From an uncultured Bacteroidales bacterium (GTDB lineage: Bacteria; Bacteroidota; Bacteroidia; Bacteroidales; Bacteroidaceae): 35,866 nucleotides of DNA. The stretch spans positions 1 through 35,866 of the forward strand of contig CADCIO010000032.1 in assembly GCA_902801475.1 (NCBI GenBank). The letters are read 5' to 3'. The notes beneath the pieces are model-generated. The model worked only from the letters and a program-made list of their open reading frames with translations. It was not told the DNA's origin and made no database searches. A program made the position numbers and the translations under genes. Shown piece after piece: positions 14,910 through 27,005 of the stretch (the first letter of the stretch is position 1; each line of letters starts with the position of its first letter).

Positions 14910-16580
14910 ATGAGAAAATTACTATCCGCAGTCTGTTTACTGATGGCAACCATTGCCGTAGCACAAACAACAACTCCCGATGCTTTGCCTGAGGTGACGG
15001 CATCAACTAAGATTAAAGTGAAAAATCCGTTCATCTGGGCTGATGCTCCAGACCCTGACATCATTCGTGTTGGTGACTATTATTATTTGGTCACGACGAC
15101 TATGCACATGTTCCCTGGTGCTCCCATCATGCGCAGTAAGGATCTGGTGCATTGGGAAACGGTGTCTTATCTCTTCGATGAGATTAAGGACACACCCCGT
15201 TATGACCTGAAGGAAGGTACCGTGTATGGTCGCGGACAGTGGGCAACCACTTTGCGTTATCATAAGGGCACGTTCTGGGCGCTCTTCGTGGCGAACGACG
15301 ACCCTCACAAATCCATGGTGTTCAAGACGGACGATCCCGCCAAGGGCTGGAAACTTCACAGCCGCTTGCCCGCCTATCACGACTCATCGCTGTTCTTCGA
15401 CGATGACGACCGCGTGTATGTATTTTCAGGTAGTGGCGACATCACGCTGGTGGAACTGAATGCAGACCTGACAGGTGAGAAACCTGGTGGCATCCGCAAG
15501 AAACTCGAATTGAGAGGCAAGCCACAAGGTCTGCATGAGGGCAGCCGCGTGGTCAAGCACGATGGCATGTACTACCTGCTTTGCATCGCATGGCCTGGTT
15601 CGGGTAGAGAAGAGATTGCCTATCGCAGTAAGAACATCGAGGGTCCCTACGACTCCAAGGTGATTCTGAAGAGTAAGCTGGGCGGTTTCAACTTTGCCGG
15701 TCAGGGTACCATCGTGGACGGCAAGCATGGCGAGTGGTATGGCGTGATGTTTCAGGACCGCGATGGTGTGGGACGTGTGCTCACCATCGAACCTTGTTCT
15801 TGGATTGACGGTTGGCCCGTGCTGGGCACCAAGGGTGATGGCATCATCCCAGAGGTGATGACACTCGACGGTGACTGCGAGTGCCACAAGGAGCCAACCT
15901 ATGCCGTGATTGAAAAAGATTATCAGTGGAACCACAATTATATCAAGGCGGATATCGCTCCACTGCCTCAGAAGGGTGAAAAGCCTGAATTCGGAAAGCC
16001 TATGCGCGATCCAGCTACTTATCGCCAGATTACTTCATGGGAAGGGGTGGTGCTGAAGACCTCACAGGTGTGCAAGAGCATTTACGATGCCCGTAACACA
16101 CTCACTTGGCGCACATGGGGACCCACCTGTTCAGACACGATCTGCATCGATGCCCGTAAGATGAAAGAAGGAGATTGTGCAGGTTTTGCAGCATTAAATG
16201 GTGATTCTGGTGTGTTGACGATTAAACTAAATGGTGGTCAGTATAGTCTAACCATGAGTGAGGAGAATGTGAGCTTGTCGAACAACACCAAGGAAATCAC
16301 CGATGTGAAGGTGAAAGAGGTGGAGACAGTGAAGCTGCCTAAGGGCAAAGTGGGTAAGATTTATCTCCGCATTGACGGTGACTTCGACGACTTCAGCCGC
16401 AAGCGCGATACGGCTAACTTCTACTACAGTTTGGACGGAAAGACTTTCACGCGGATAGGAACGGCTGACTACAAGATGCGTTTTGACTATCGTCGTCTTT
16501 TCATGGGTACTCGCTACGCTGCTTTCTACTATGCAACCAAGCAGGTGGGCGGTCAAGTGAGTCTAGAATTGAAGCGTTGA
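14910..16580 (+). CDS. GH43 (subfamily 12-like) arabinofuranosidase or xylosidase
   Basis: A 556-residue secreted enzyme. I chose the ATG at 14910 because a signal peptide (MRKLLSAVCLLMATIAVAQ) starts there and the promoter -7 box lies inside the longer frame that begins at 14850. The N-terminal propeller begins with NPFIWADAPDPDIIRVGDYYYLVTTT, and THM-type segments such as MHMFPGAPIMRSKDLVHWE match GH43 subfamily 12. Expected catalytic residues include D48 (base) and E210 (acid, LHEGSR). The C-terminal ~200 residues form the jelly-roll domain typical of such GH43 enzymes. Removal of arabinose from arabinoxylan or xylose from xylo-oligosaccharides is the likely role. It starts operon 2; the GH10 gene follows after 56 A/T-rich bases without a separate promoter. 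Confidence 0.9.
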   Translation: MRKLLSAVCLLMATIAVAQTTTPDALPEVTASTKIKVKNPFIWADAPDPDIIRVGDYYYLVTTTMHMFPGAPIMRSKDLVHWETVSYLFDEIKDTPRYDLKEGTVYGRGQWATTLRYHKGTFWALFVANDDPHKSMVFKTDDPAKGWKLHSRLPAYHDSSLFFDDDDRVYVFSGSGDITLVELNADLTGEKPGGIRKKLELRGKPQGLHEGSRVVKHDGMYYLLCIAWPGSGREEIAYRSKNIEGPYDSKVILKSKLGGFNFAGQGTIVDGKHGEWYGVMFQDRDGVGRVLTIEPCSWIDGWPVLGTKGDGIIPEVMTLDGDCECHKEPTYAVIEKDYQWNHNYIKADIAPLPQKGEKPEFGKPMRDPATYRQITSWEGVVLKTSQVCKSIYDARNTLTWRTWGPTCSDTICIDARKMKEGDCAGFAALNGDSGVLTIKLNGGQYSLTMSEENVSLSNNTKEITDVKVKEVETVKLPKGKVGKIYLRIDGDFDDFSRKRDTANFYYSLDGKTFTRIGTADYKMRFDYRRLFMGTRYAAFYYATKQVGGQVSLELKR

Positions 16581-16633
16581 CACATTAATTATATATAATT
16601 ATTATAGTAATTACTAAATCTTTTAAAAACTAA

Positions 16634-18808
<2,175 letters not shown>

Positions 18809-18849
18809 TAGAACGAACACGGATCATACGAATTCATACGAATAAATGA

Positions 18850-18884
18850 GACCTCGAAGGCTGGAAAGCTTTCGGGGTCTTTTT
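18850..18884 (+). terminator. Intrinsic terminator of operon 2
   Basis: GACCTCGAAGGCT pairs with AGCTTTCGGGGTC (two wobbles) around a GGAA tetraloop, followed by TTTTT. It ends the GH43-GH10/CE1 transcript. Confidence 0.9.
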
Positions 18885-18890
18885 GTTTCC

Positions 18891-19001
18891 TGTAACATCC
18901 TGAAATCGCCATATACAGGCGCCTCCCCCTATATTTGTAACCTATCGAAAAATACATGTAACATTCTAAAAACCCCTTTTTTTGCAATTCCCATAACTTT
19001 G
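18891..19001 (+). promoter_or_regulatory. Promoter and candidate HTCS operator of the 1193-residue protein gene
   Basis: TGTAAC occurs three times in direct orientation at 18891, 18936 and 18957. The last two are 21 bases apart; the -7 box TAACTTTG starts at 18994, 37 bases after the last. The 18891 site is an extra half-site 45 bases upstream. No -33 TTTG at normal spacing. Confidence 0.7.
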
Positions 19002-19030
19002 CAGCGGAAAATGTTGCGTAAAAGGCACGA

Positions 19031-19110
19031 CCAAATTTATTTAACCAGAAACTTATAAACAAACATTACAAAAAACAATTAATAACCAAATTTCATTTAA
19101 CCAAAAACTT
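19031..19110 (+). repeat. Imperfect direct repeat in a long 5' leader
   Basis: CCAAATTTATTTAACC at 19031 and CCAAATTTCATTTAACC at 19086 begin two ~24-base repeats that both continue to (A/G)AAACTT. They lie in the ~110-base leader between the expected transcription start (near 19008) and the ATG at 19120. Other leaders of this locus are 20-50 bases. A role in mRNA stability or translation control is possible but unproven. Confidence 0.6.
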
Positions 19111-19119
19111 TTTTTAGTT

Positions 19120-22100
19120 ATGAAGAAAAATTACTTACTGATTGCAGCTGGTCTTTTAGGTGCCGCTTCCTTGCAGGCACAGACCGTTGTGGCATCACTC
19201 GACTTCGAGGATGAATCCCAGAAGGGTGCATTCAAGACCGAGTATGCTCTTACACCAGAACTTGGTTTCTTTGGTGACTGGGTGAATTACAAAGACACTG
19301 ACGAGTGGGATGAACGGTCGAAAGACGATCCACACAGTGGTGAGTACTGCTTCATGGCTGCCAACACAGGCGCTATCGGACAGACTTGGGATCGTGGTTT
19401 CAAGTTGAGCTTCCCCATGAAGGTGGAAACTCCTTACCGTGTCAGCTTCTGGGCTAAGGTTGACCCATCTTATCAGGGTTCTGATGCAGGCGGCGGCAGA
19501 ACTTTGGAGAGCACAGAGCTTACTTCTTGGCTCTCAAAAGGTATGGAGAACTATGACAAGTCCATCCTGAGCTATGGAATGGATCACAAGAATGGTCCAA
19601 GAGATGGCGTTCTGTTCAATGGTGAGTGGCAGCATGTGTCATACGTTGTTTATAACCCAACGGCTGAGGCAATGGATGCAACCATTCCATCATGGCAGGG
19701 TGGTGGTGAATTCCCCGCAAGATTTGGCGGTCAAGCTGGTGAAACTTACAGATCTCACTTCGAAGATAAGCTTCCTGAGGTTTACTTCTTTATCGCGAAT
19801 CTGTTCTGTCCTGTTACTTATTACCTCGATGACATCGTGATTGAGGAAGGTGTAACAGTACGTGAAGTGACCTATAGCGATGAAATCATCAAGGTTGACT
19901 TCGGTTATGCAACAAACATTGCAACTCTTGCTAAAGCCAACAAGGGCACTCTCTCATTGGATAAGGATCTTGTTACCGTAACTATCAACGGCGAAGAAAC
20001 AGAGGTTGTATATGTTGAAGGTAAGGAAGATGGTTTCCTCTATATCAATGTAGCTGCACAGATGTTTGAAGATGATGAAGTGGTTGTAAGCTTCAAGGGC
20101 TCTGAAGAAATGCTTTATTCTTCTGCCAACCGTCCAAGTTCTGACACAACAGGCAACGTCCAGGTGTTCGGTTTCAAGGACGAGAAGGCCTATTGGGATG
20201 AGACTGTCGAGACAGTGTTTGCTGCTTGGGGTAAGCCAACTATGAAGAGTTCTGTTCCTGTGAACAACTCATTCAACTTGAAGGCTGAAGACGTGAAGGA
20301 AGTTACTGTGAATTTCGTTTCTGCAGTGAATACTAAGAACGCAAGCGCAGTGCTGATTAAGGGTGCTCAGAAAACGAGCTTGACAAGTGCAATGCAACTC
20401 TCTGAGGATAAAAAGACCATTACGATTCCAGTGTCTGGTTTGACTGATGGTGCATATAAACTGGTTATTGAGAACCTCAAGAATGAGAATGACGAGTATG
20501 CTGAAGAACCAGCAGAAGTCAATTTCGAAATTGGTGAGCCTAAGGGCGATGCAGAAGAGAAGATTGCTGTAGAGTCTGACTACACTGGTTATGGTCAGGA
20601 TGCTCTTCCAATCGGTTATAGCGGTACAAGTGACAATGGCGAGCGCCAGAGTACATCGGCTGAGCCATATACTGGTGGCGGCGCTCCACGTATTATGGGT
20701 GCAACCGACCACGTGAATCATGGTATCTATTGGGGTGCTCGTGGTGGTTCTAAGGGTCTCCTCCAGTTTGGTAAGTATGCCGCTGAGTTGGCTATTGGTG
20801 GCCAGCTTCCAGAGGGTATTACAGACGAAGAAGCGCTCTATCTTGATGAGGGTACTTATCTCTTGACTTTCCGCAATGGTGCATGGGAAGACCACACTCA
20901 ACCATACGCTGTAAGAGTGTGCAAGCCTGGTGATGAAACACCTGACGTGATTTTTGAAGAAACTGGTATCGTGCCAGATTCAAAGATTCTGCACGAAGGT
21001 GTTAACATCACAACTGATGCTGCGATTAGTCCAATTGAGTATGAGTTCGCGGTTACAGAACCTGGTTACTATTATGTAGAATTTGAAGGAAACACTGGTT
21101 GGCAGTGCTGGATTCTCACTTCTCTCTCTGTTACATCTAAGCCAGCTTCTTCAGGTGCAGCTGCCATGAAGAAACTGAAAGATGCCATTGAGACTGCTCA
21201 GATGAATCTGAATGGTGCTGATGAGAAGTATGATGGTACTGCTAAGACTGCTTTGGCAGAGGTTATCAAGAAGGCACAGGAAGGCACATATACCAATCCT
21301 CAGGAAGTTACTGAAATGGTGAAGGAACTGAGTGCTGCAAGCCAGAAACTCGCAGAGCGCAAGGCAAACTACGACAACTTCGTGAAGAAGCTTGCTGATG
21401 CTCAGTCTTCAATCGAGGCACTCGAGGGTAAGTATAAGACCAATGCAAAGGTGAAGGATGCTGAGGCTATTATCAAGAAGTATGACGGTGTTGATCCAAA
21501 GGGCTTCTCTGACAGTGAACTCGCTGCCGCTTCTAAGGATGTGGATGACGTTCCTGGTATCTTGAACAACATCAAGTCTGTTGTTGATATTCTGACTTAC
21601 CGCGCTATTCAGGCTTCAGATCTAGGTCTTAAGCTGAGTGTTGATGAAAACGTAATTGATGCGCTTGATGCTCTCTCTTCTGACGCTACAGATGATATTG
21701 ACGCAGCAAACAAGCAGATTACGCTTGCACTCTATGAGTCTATTGCTGGTGGTATTGACCTCGATCCTCTGTATGAGAAATCATATAGCTCTGAAGTGGA
21801 TGAAGAATTTGACGAGACTGATCCAGAGTCTGTTGCAACGCACGATGCTGATGGCCACAAGCTCATTCTTTCTGGTATCCCAGTTTCTGGTTACGTTAGA
21901 AATCCAAATTTCTATACTACTGCTACAGACGCCTCAGTCGTTGACTTCCCAGGTTGGACACTCGAAGGACTTGAGTACACAACAACTAACGACGAAGGTG
22001 AAGAAGAAGTTCACACAGGTTCTGCTAAGATGACAACAGCTGCTTCTGCTAGCAACCCAGCGGTTACTGCTTCACTCAATGGTTATGGCCAGTCTGCTGA

Positions 22101-22701
22101 ATACAAGTTCTATCAGGTAATTGAGAATATCCCTGCAGGTGAATATATGGTGAACATCCAGACTCGTACTGCTGCTAAGAACAATCCTGATAGTGATGGC
22201 GAATATGGCTTCTTCAACGCTCAGGACGAAAATGGTGTTTGGGATAAGTACATCTTCGCTCAGGTGGATGACGAGGCTCCTATTATGGTTCCATTCACAG
22301 TGGGTGCTTACAATGATCAGGGTTATGCTACTTATATTCCTGGCATTAAGATTAAGGATGGTCAGAAACTCACTATCGGTGCTGTTGAACACTTGGTTTC
22401 TGGCAAGGCTTCTACTCATACTTGGAATGAAGAGTTGGGTGCTTACGAGCCAGCTGCATTCTGGGACACCAACACTTGGGTGAGAAATGCAACTCTCTAT
22501 TTCACTGCTCCTCTCGAGGGTTACGACTACGCAGCTGCTGCTAAGAAGGTGGCTGAGGAAATCGCTACTGAGATTGTGACTGTTGAGGAAGCTGCTCCTG
22601 CTGAGGGCGAAGTGCTCTACAACGTTGCTGGTCAGGTGGTAGATGAGAACTACAAGGGTATCGTAGTTACTGCAAGCGGTAAGAAGTACCTGAAGAAGTA
22701 A
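19120..22701 (+). CDS. Large secreted multidomain protein, probable surface glycan-binding protein
   Basis: This 1193-residue protein has a signal peptide (MKKNYLLIAAGLLGAASLQAQ) and no catalytic motif I recognise. The first ~230 residues (LDFEDESQKGAF..., YRVSFWAKVDP..., YYLDDIVIEEG) look like a CBM4/9-type jelly roll. Ig-like parts follow to about 470, then a second jelly-roll-like unit, a charged helical FIVAR-like section at about 685-860, and a third unit beginning at about 920 (RNPNFY...FPGWTLEG). The last ~25 residues (YNVAGQVVDENYKGIVV...KKYLKK) resemble C-terminal tails of many Prevotella secreted proteins and, more distantly, type IX secretion sorting domains. It has its own operator-bearing promoter and strongly biased codons, so it is probably abundant. 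Xylan binding at the cell surface is inferred from place and domains only. Confidence 0.7.
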   Translation: MKKNYLLIAAGLLGAASLQAQTVVASLDFEDESQKGAFKTEYALTPELGFFGDWVNYKDTDEWDERSKDDPHSGEYCFMAANTGAIGQTWDRGFKLSFPMKVETPYRVSFWAKVDPSYQGSDAGGGRTLESTELTSWLSKGMENYDKSILSYGMDHKNGPRDGVLFNGEWQHVSYVVYNPTAEAMDATIPSWQGGGEFPARFGGQAGETYRSHFEDKLPEVYFFIANLFCPVTYYLDDIVIEEGVTVREVTYSDEIIKVDFGYATNIATLAKANKGTLSLDKDLVTVTINGEETEVVYVEGKEDGFLYINVAAQMFEDDEVVVSFKGSEEMLYSSANRPSSDTTGNVQVFGFKDEKAYWDETVETVFAAWGKPTMKSSVPVNNSFNLKAEDVKEVTVNFVSAVNTKNASAVLIKGAQKTSLTSAMQLSEDKKTITIPVSGLTDGAYKLVIENLKNENDEYAEEPAEVNFEIGEPKGDAEEKIAVESDYTGYGQDALPIGYSGTSDNGERQSTSAEPYTGGGAPRIMGATDHVNHGIYWGARGGSKGLLQFGKYAAELAIGGQLPEGITDEEALYLDEGTYLLTFRNGAWEDHTQPYAVRVCKPGDETPDVIFEETGIVPDSKILHEGVNITTDAAISPIEYEFAVTEPGYYYVEFEGNTGWQCWILTSLSVTSKPASSGAAAMKKLKDAIETAQMNLNGADEKYDGTAKTALAEVIKKAQEGTYTNPQEVTEMVKELSAASQKLAERKANYDNFVKKLADAQSSIEALEGKYKTNAKVKDAEAIIKKYDGVDPKGFSDSELAAASKDVDDVPGILNNIKSVVDILTYRAIQASDLGLKLSVDENVIDALDALSSDATDDIDAANKQITLALYESIAGGIDLDPLYEKSYSSEVDEEFDETDPESVATHDADGHKLILSGIPVSGYVRNPNFYTTATDASVVDFPGWTLEGLEYTTTNDEGEEEVHTGSAKMTTAASASNPAVTASLNGYGQSAEYKFYQVIENIPAGEYMVNIQTRTAAKNNPDSDGEYGFFNAQDENGVWDKYIFAQVDDEAPIMVPFTVGAYNDQGYATYIPGIKIKDGQKLTIGAVEHLVSGKASTHTWNEELGAYEPAAFWDTNTWVRNATLYFTAPLEGYDYAAAAKKVAEEIATEIVTVEEAAPAEGEVLYNVAGQVVDENYKGIVVTASGKKYLKK

Positions 22702-22737
22702 GACGATCGTTCAATACTGAACATACAATCTATTCAT

Positions 22738-22776
22738 GGTGGCTGTATCTCTCGCAGATACAGCCACCTGTTTTTT
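22738..22776 (+). terminator. Intrinsic terminator after the 1193-residue protein gene
   Basis: A perfect 13-bp stem GGTGGCTGTATCT / AGATACAGCCACC with loop CTCGC, followed by TG and six T. Confidence 0.93.
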
Positions 22777-22835
22777 CTTTCCCCTCGCATTCCAAAAGCT
22801 TTCACTAAGCCAAGTTGAAAAAAAACTTAATTTAT

Positions 22836-22866
22836 TTTGTATTGTGCTCAGTTATTCGTAACTTTG
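22836..22866 (+). promoter_or_regulatory. Canonical promoter of the HTCS gene
   Basis: TTTG at 22836-22839, 19 bases, TAACTTTG at 22859-22866: a full Bacteroidetes -33/-7 promoter. No TGnnAC direct repeat is present, which fits constitutive expression of the regulator. The leader to 22920 is about 45 bases. Confidence 0.85.
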
Positions 22867-22919
22867 CCCCCTGAAACAAGTACTACAGATACTGAATACT
22901 AAACTTGACAAACTAGCTG

Positions 22920-25900
22920 ATGAGAATCTTTATACTAACAATTCTGTTCTCCTTTTGGGGCGCACTAGGGTTGAGTGCCCAAAATGTTTTGTTCTTTGAT
23001 TCAAAGAAAGGACTCTCCAATTCTGGTGTCCGTAATATTTATGAAGATAGTCGCCACAATATCTGGATCACGACATTGAGCGGTTTGAGCCGCTATGATG
23101 GCGTGAAGATGAATGTCTATCGCCACGAGGATGGAAATCCTTCCTCGTTGTTGCACGACGAGAGTACCTGCGTGATGGAGTATGACCGAAATCATCTTTT
23201 TGTGGGAACCAACAGCGGTGTGCAGATGTACGATTATGAAACGGATAAATTCACCAAGATACCCATTGTTTCAGAATCGGGAGATACCGTCGCGGCTCGT
23301 GTAGTCAGCATTGCCCATATTGGTGAGAAGCGTTTTATGATGTGTCTGACTGCAGGTGGACATGGTGAACTGGAGGTTGCAAAAGATGGTTCGATGGTGT
23401 TCAGACGTCTGACGAAGCGTCTGGCAGAGACCAATAATGCCATCCCCATCCAATTCTTTGAAGACGCGAAACATAACCTTTGGCTGGTGAATGCAAGGGG
23501 ACAGATGTATCGTAAGACGCAGAAGGGCAACCTGAAAGTCTATGATGAAGCGCGGAACGTGAAGAAAATCTGCCAAAGTACCTCAGGAAACCTATATGCT
23601 GTCAGCATCGATGATGGTCTGTACTATTATGATAAAGCAGCAGACCAGTTCCGTCAGGTGGCTACTGGGGCTGATTTAGGCGGAGCTGTCTATGGCTTCA
23701 ACGCATGGACGGATGGACGTATGTTCATTTGTACGGATGGCGGCGGTTTGCGTGTGTATGATGAAAAGACAGGTAAGGTGACGCTGAGCACCATTAAGGT
23801 GAGTGATTTTGATTTGGCAACCAGCAACGTGAAGGATGCCATCTGCGACTCTTATGGCAACGTGTGGGTGGGTATTTACTGGAAAGGTGTGATGATGAAG
23901 CCTGTGAGCCAGTCAGCGTTTGAGTATGTGGGACAACATTCTATCACCAAGAATACCATTGGCACCAACGCCATTTTTTCTGTAGCAAAGGCTCCTAACA
24001 ATAAAATATGGGTGGTGGTGGATAATGATGGTTTGTATCAGATGTCTGCCGACGGAACTTCTTCCACCCATTGGGGCAAGGAAACCAATCCTGAGATGCC
24101 TCGTTCCTTCACATCTGCCTGCAATGTGGATGCCTCCACTGTGCTGTTAGGCACATTCATGGGCGGATTGTGGAAGATGTCAGGAGGACGTTTCTCGTTG
24201 TTAACTTCTGACATCAGCTTGATATTCGACATCCAGCCTGCAGAAGAGCAGGGGTGCTATTGGATTGCGACAGTGGGTAATGGAATCTTCTATTACAATT
24301 ACGCAACAGGAAAGTACATCCATTATACTCCTGATTGGAACAGTGGCGATGAGGGAAGACGTATCATCGGAAATGCCTACACTTATGCTGTCATGCCTTT
24401 GGGTGACAAGCTGTTTGTGGGTACATCAGGTGGATTGACCATTTGCCATTTGGAGAAGAATGGCATCATCAAGAAGGAGAGCACCAATTTGTTGGATGGT
24501 CTCGCTGTGCGTCATTTTGCCGTCTCTGCCGATAAGAGCACTGTCTGGATTGCTACCAATAGGGGACTTGTCCGCATGGATGTAGCGAGCCAGGTCACTT
24601 ACACCTACACGAAGGAAAATAGCGAACTTCCTGTCAATGGAATAGAGTCGTTGTGCTTCTCTGGCCATCAGTTGTGGATTGGCACCGTTATGGGGCTTTC
24701 TTGTATGGATGTTGGAACAGAGCATTTTGCCACTTTCTATGCTGACGACGGTTTGCAGGACAATGAATTCTGTCGTGGTGTTGTGTTGTCGATGGATGGA
24801 AAGATTTACTTTGGAGGCATTAGTGGCTTGACTTATTTCGACACGAAAGGAATGGAGAGATGGCGAAATGGTGGACACCGGTTGCATTTGCGTCTGGTTG
24901 ATGTATTGGTGGATGGCAAGACGGTGCATAAGGGTGATATGTCGGGCAGTTATGAGATGTTGCAGGGTGTGGTGGATGATTGTGCACGACTGGATTTGTG
25001 TCATACAGACAATCAGTTCACCTTGGAACTGGATGTGATAGAATTGAACAATCAGCATGTGGTCTATGAATATAGCGTGGATGGTGGTGACTGGGAGAAT
25101 CAAGGTGGAAATAACTCACGTATCGTCTTTGCTAACTTGGCTCCAGGTGTCTATCATATCAAGGTGCGTGCATTGGCAATGGGAACCATGAGTGAGGAAC
25201 GCGAGTTTGTTGTCACGATTCATCCTGCATGGTATTCTTCTATGTGGGCAAAGATGGTCTATCTCCTTTTGTTCCTTGCCTTGTGTTGGTTCTTCTATGA
25301 ATATGTAAGACGTCAAGTCAGATTGCGTCGCGTCATGGCACGTAACCGCCAGCAGCACGAGCTGAATGAGGCTCGTATGCAGTTCTTCATGAACATCAGT
25401 CATGAGATTCGTACACCTATGACCCTGATTCTGGCTCCGCTGGAGAAGATGATTGGTCGTGACAAGGATCCTGAACGCCAACGCAACTATCTGCTGATGA
25501 AGGAGAACTCGAAGCGTATCCTTCGACTGATCAATCAGATGATGGATGTGCGAAAGATTGAACAGGGCAAGTTCCTGCTCGATTATCATCCTGTGGAACT
25601 GGTGGAGTTCCTGCAGAGCATCTATGATGTGTTTGCCGCCAATGCACAAAGTCGCAACATCCAGTACGAGTTTATACACGATGTGGATCGCTTGCAGGTG
25701 TATGTCGATCCTGACAATATGGACAAGATTGTGATGAACCTGCTGTCGAATGCCTTTAAGTTCACGCCTGATGGTGGTAAGATTACCTTGCTGCTGAAGG
25801 ACAAGGGCGCTGATTTTGAGGTGCAGGTGGCAGACTCTGGTGTCGGCATTCCAGATGATGAGAAGCAGAAGGTGTTTGAGCGCTTCTACTCTGCCAAGCA

Positions 25901-26924
25901 TCAGAATGGCTATATGGGTACGGGTATCGGACTGAACCTGACCTCTCTGCTGGTGCGCTTGCACAAGGGTACCATCACCATCAAGGATAATGCAGAAGGA
26001 AAGGGAACCTTGTTTGTGGTGAATATGCCTGTGGGAGATGAATCGCTGAGGGTCATCAAGCAGGAGGCTTTGCAGGAGGTGCAGGAAACGCCAGAGGTGG
26101 AAGAGAAGGATACGGCATCTTTGTTCAGTTTCGAGAAACCAGTCGATACGCATCGGAAGAATGCTTTGCTGGTGGAAGACGATGAGGCCATCCGCCAGTA
26201 TGTACAGGGAGAGCTGTCGTCTGACTTGGTGGTGCAGTTATGTGCCAACGGACAGGAGGCTTGGGATTATATCGTGGCACATCAGGGTAAGGTCGATATC
26301 GTCATCAGCGATATCATGATGCCAGTGATGGACGGTATGACGTTGTGCCAGAAACTGAAGTCCAACTTCAACACCAACCATATCCCTGTGGTGCTGGTGA
26401 CAGCATTGGGCAGTGATGCCGACCGCATTATAGGAATCTCCAATGGTGCCGATGCATACGTGTCGAAGCCGTTCAACATCGATGTGCTGCGTACGACCGT
26501 CATGCAGTTGCTGAAGTCGCGCCAGCTCTTGCAGGGCAAGTATCATGGCGACAAGCAGCAGGAAGAGCATATTGACAAGGTGGAGATGGAATCACCTGAC
26601 GAGAACCTGATGAAACGTGTGATGAAGGTCATCAACGAGAATATGGACAATCCAGAACTGTCTGTCGAACTGGTGGCAGACAAGGTGGGCATCAGTCGTG
26701 TGCATTTCTATCGTAAGATGAAGGATCTGACAGGACAGGCTCCACGCGACTTCGTCAAGTACGTGCGACTGAAAGAGGCTGCACGACTCTTGGCAGACAA
26801 GAACTACGACATCACCGGTGTCAGTGTCGCCACTGGTTTCAAGTCCCTTTCAGCCTTCTCTACCAGTTTTAAGGCTCTCTATGGACTCACCCCGTCGGAA
26901 TGGGTTAAACAGCATGAGGAGTAA
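22920..26924 (+). CDS. Hybrid two-component system regulator (HTCS), XynR-like
   Basis: A 1334-residue inner-membrane sensor-regulator. After the signal sequence (ending LSAQ), about 14 two-component-propeller repeats (SGLSRYDG, GLYYYD, GGLWKM, TNRGLVRMD) and a Y_Y_Y domain (YEYSVDGGDW) form the periplasmic sensor. One membrane segment lies at about 777-797. The cytoplasmic part has a histidine kinase with H828 (NISHEIRTPM) and ATP-binding motifs (NAFKFTPDG, DSGVGIPD, GTGIGLN), a receiver with D1131 (ISDIMMPVMDG) and K at SKPF, and a C-terminal AraC-type DNA-binding domain (ISRVHFYRKMKDLTG). Such proteins bind an oligosaccharide in the periplasm and activate their utilisation locus; the neighbours point to xylan oligosaccharides, as for XynR of Prevotella bryantii. 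The direct repeats before nearby operons are its probable targets. Confidence 0.95.
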   Translation: MRIFILTILFSFWGALGLSAQNVLFFDSKKGLSNSGVRNIYEDSRHNIWITTLSGLSRYDGVKMNVYRHEDGNPSSLLHDESTCVMEYDRNHLFVGTNSGVQMYDYETDKFTKIPIVSESGDTVAARVVSIAHIGEKRFMMCLTAGGHGELEVAKDGSMVFRRLTKRLAETNNAIPIQFFEDAKHNLWLVNARGQMYRKTQKGNLKVYDEARNVKKICQSTSGNLYAVSIDDGLYYYDKAADQFRQVATGADLGGAVYGFNAWTDGRMFICTDGGGLRVYDEKTGKVTLSTIKVSDFDLATSNVKDAICDSYGNVWVGIYWKGVMMKPVSQSAFEYVGQHSITKNTIGTNAIFSVAKAPNNKIWVVVDNDGLYQMSADGTSSTHWGKETNPEMPRSFTSACNVDASTVLLGTFMGGLWKMSGGRFSLLTSDISLIFDIQPAEEQGCYWIATVGNGIFYYNYATGKYIHYTPDWNSGDEGRRIIGNAYTYAVMPLGDKLFVGTSGGLTICHLEKNGIIKKESTNLLDGLAVRHFAVSADKSTVWIATNRGLVRMDVASQVTYTYTKENSELPVNGIESLCFSGHQLWIGTVMGLSCMDVGTEHFATFYADDGLQDNEFCRGVVLSMDGKIYFGGISGLTYFDTKGMERWRNGGHRLHLRLVDVLVDGKTVHKGDMSGSYEMLQGVVDDCARLDLCHTDNQFTLELDVIELNNQHVVYEYSVDGGDWENQGGNNSRIVFANLAPGVYHIKVRALAMGTMSEEREFVVTIHPAWYSSMWAKMVYLLLFLALCWFFYEYVRRQVRLRRVMARNRQQHELNEARMQFFMNISHEIRTPMTLILAPLEKMIGRDKDPERQRNYLLMKENSKRILRLINQMMDVRKIEQGKFLLDYHPVELVEFLQSIYDVFAANAQSRNIQYEFIHDVDRLQVYVDPDNMDKIVMNLLSNAFKFTPDGGKITLLLKDKGADFEVQVADSGVGIPDDEKQKVFERFYSAKHQNGYMGTGIGLNLTSLLVRLHKGTITIKDNAEGKGTLFVVNMPVGDESLRVIKQEALQEVQETPEVEEKDTASLFSFEKPVDTHRKNALLVEDDEAIRQYVQGELSSDLVVQLCANGQEAWDYIVAHQGKVDIVISDIMMPVMDGMTLCQKLKSNFNTNHIPVVLVTALGSDADRIIGISNGADAYVSKPFNIDVLRTTVMQLLKSRQLLQGKYHGDKQQEEHIDKVEMESPDENLMKRVMKVINENMDNPELSVELVADKVGISRVHFYRKMKDLTGQAPRDFVKYVRLKEAARLLADKNYDITGVSVATGFKSLSAFSTSFKALYGLTPSEWVKQHEE

Positions 26925-26973
26925 TCTTCTACAGAATCTATAGTACCTATAGCTCTATAGGGTAGTGTAACAG

Positions 26974-27005
26974 AAAAGCCGAGCTTCTCACGAAGCCCGG
27001 CTTTC
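26974..27005. terminator. Bidirectional terminator between HTCS gene and small RNA 2
   Basis: An 11-bp stem (on the minus strand AGCCGGGCTTC / GAAGCTCGGCT, one wobble) with loop GTGA at 26977-27002. The minus strand is followed by TTTTCT, the plus strand by TTTCTC. It can end the HTCS mRNA from the left and the small RNA from the right. Confidence 0.85.

Noticed and set aside
18981..18984. TTTG as a -33 box of the 1193-residue gene
   Set aside because: It is only 9 bases from the -7 box; the usual distance is 19-21.
25116..26153. A 345-codon minus-strand frame
   Set aside because: It is opposite the kinase part of the HTCS gene with conserved motifs; no family resemblance in the antisense product.
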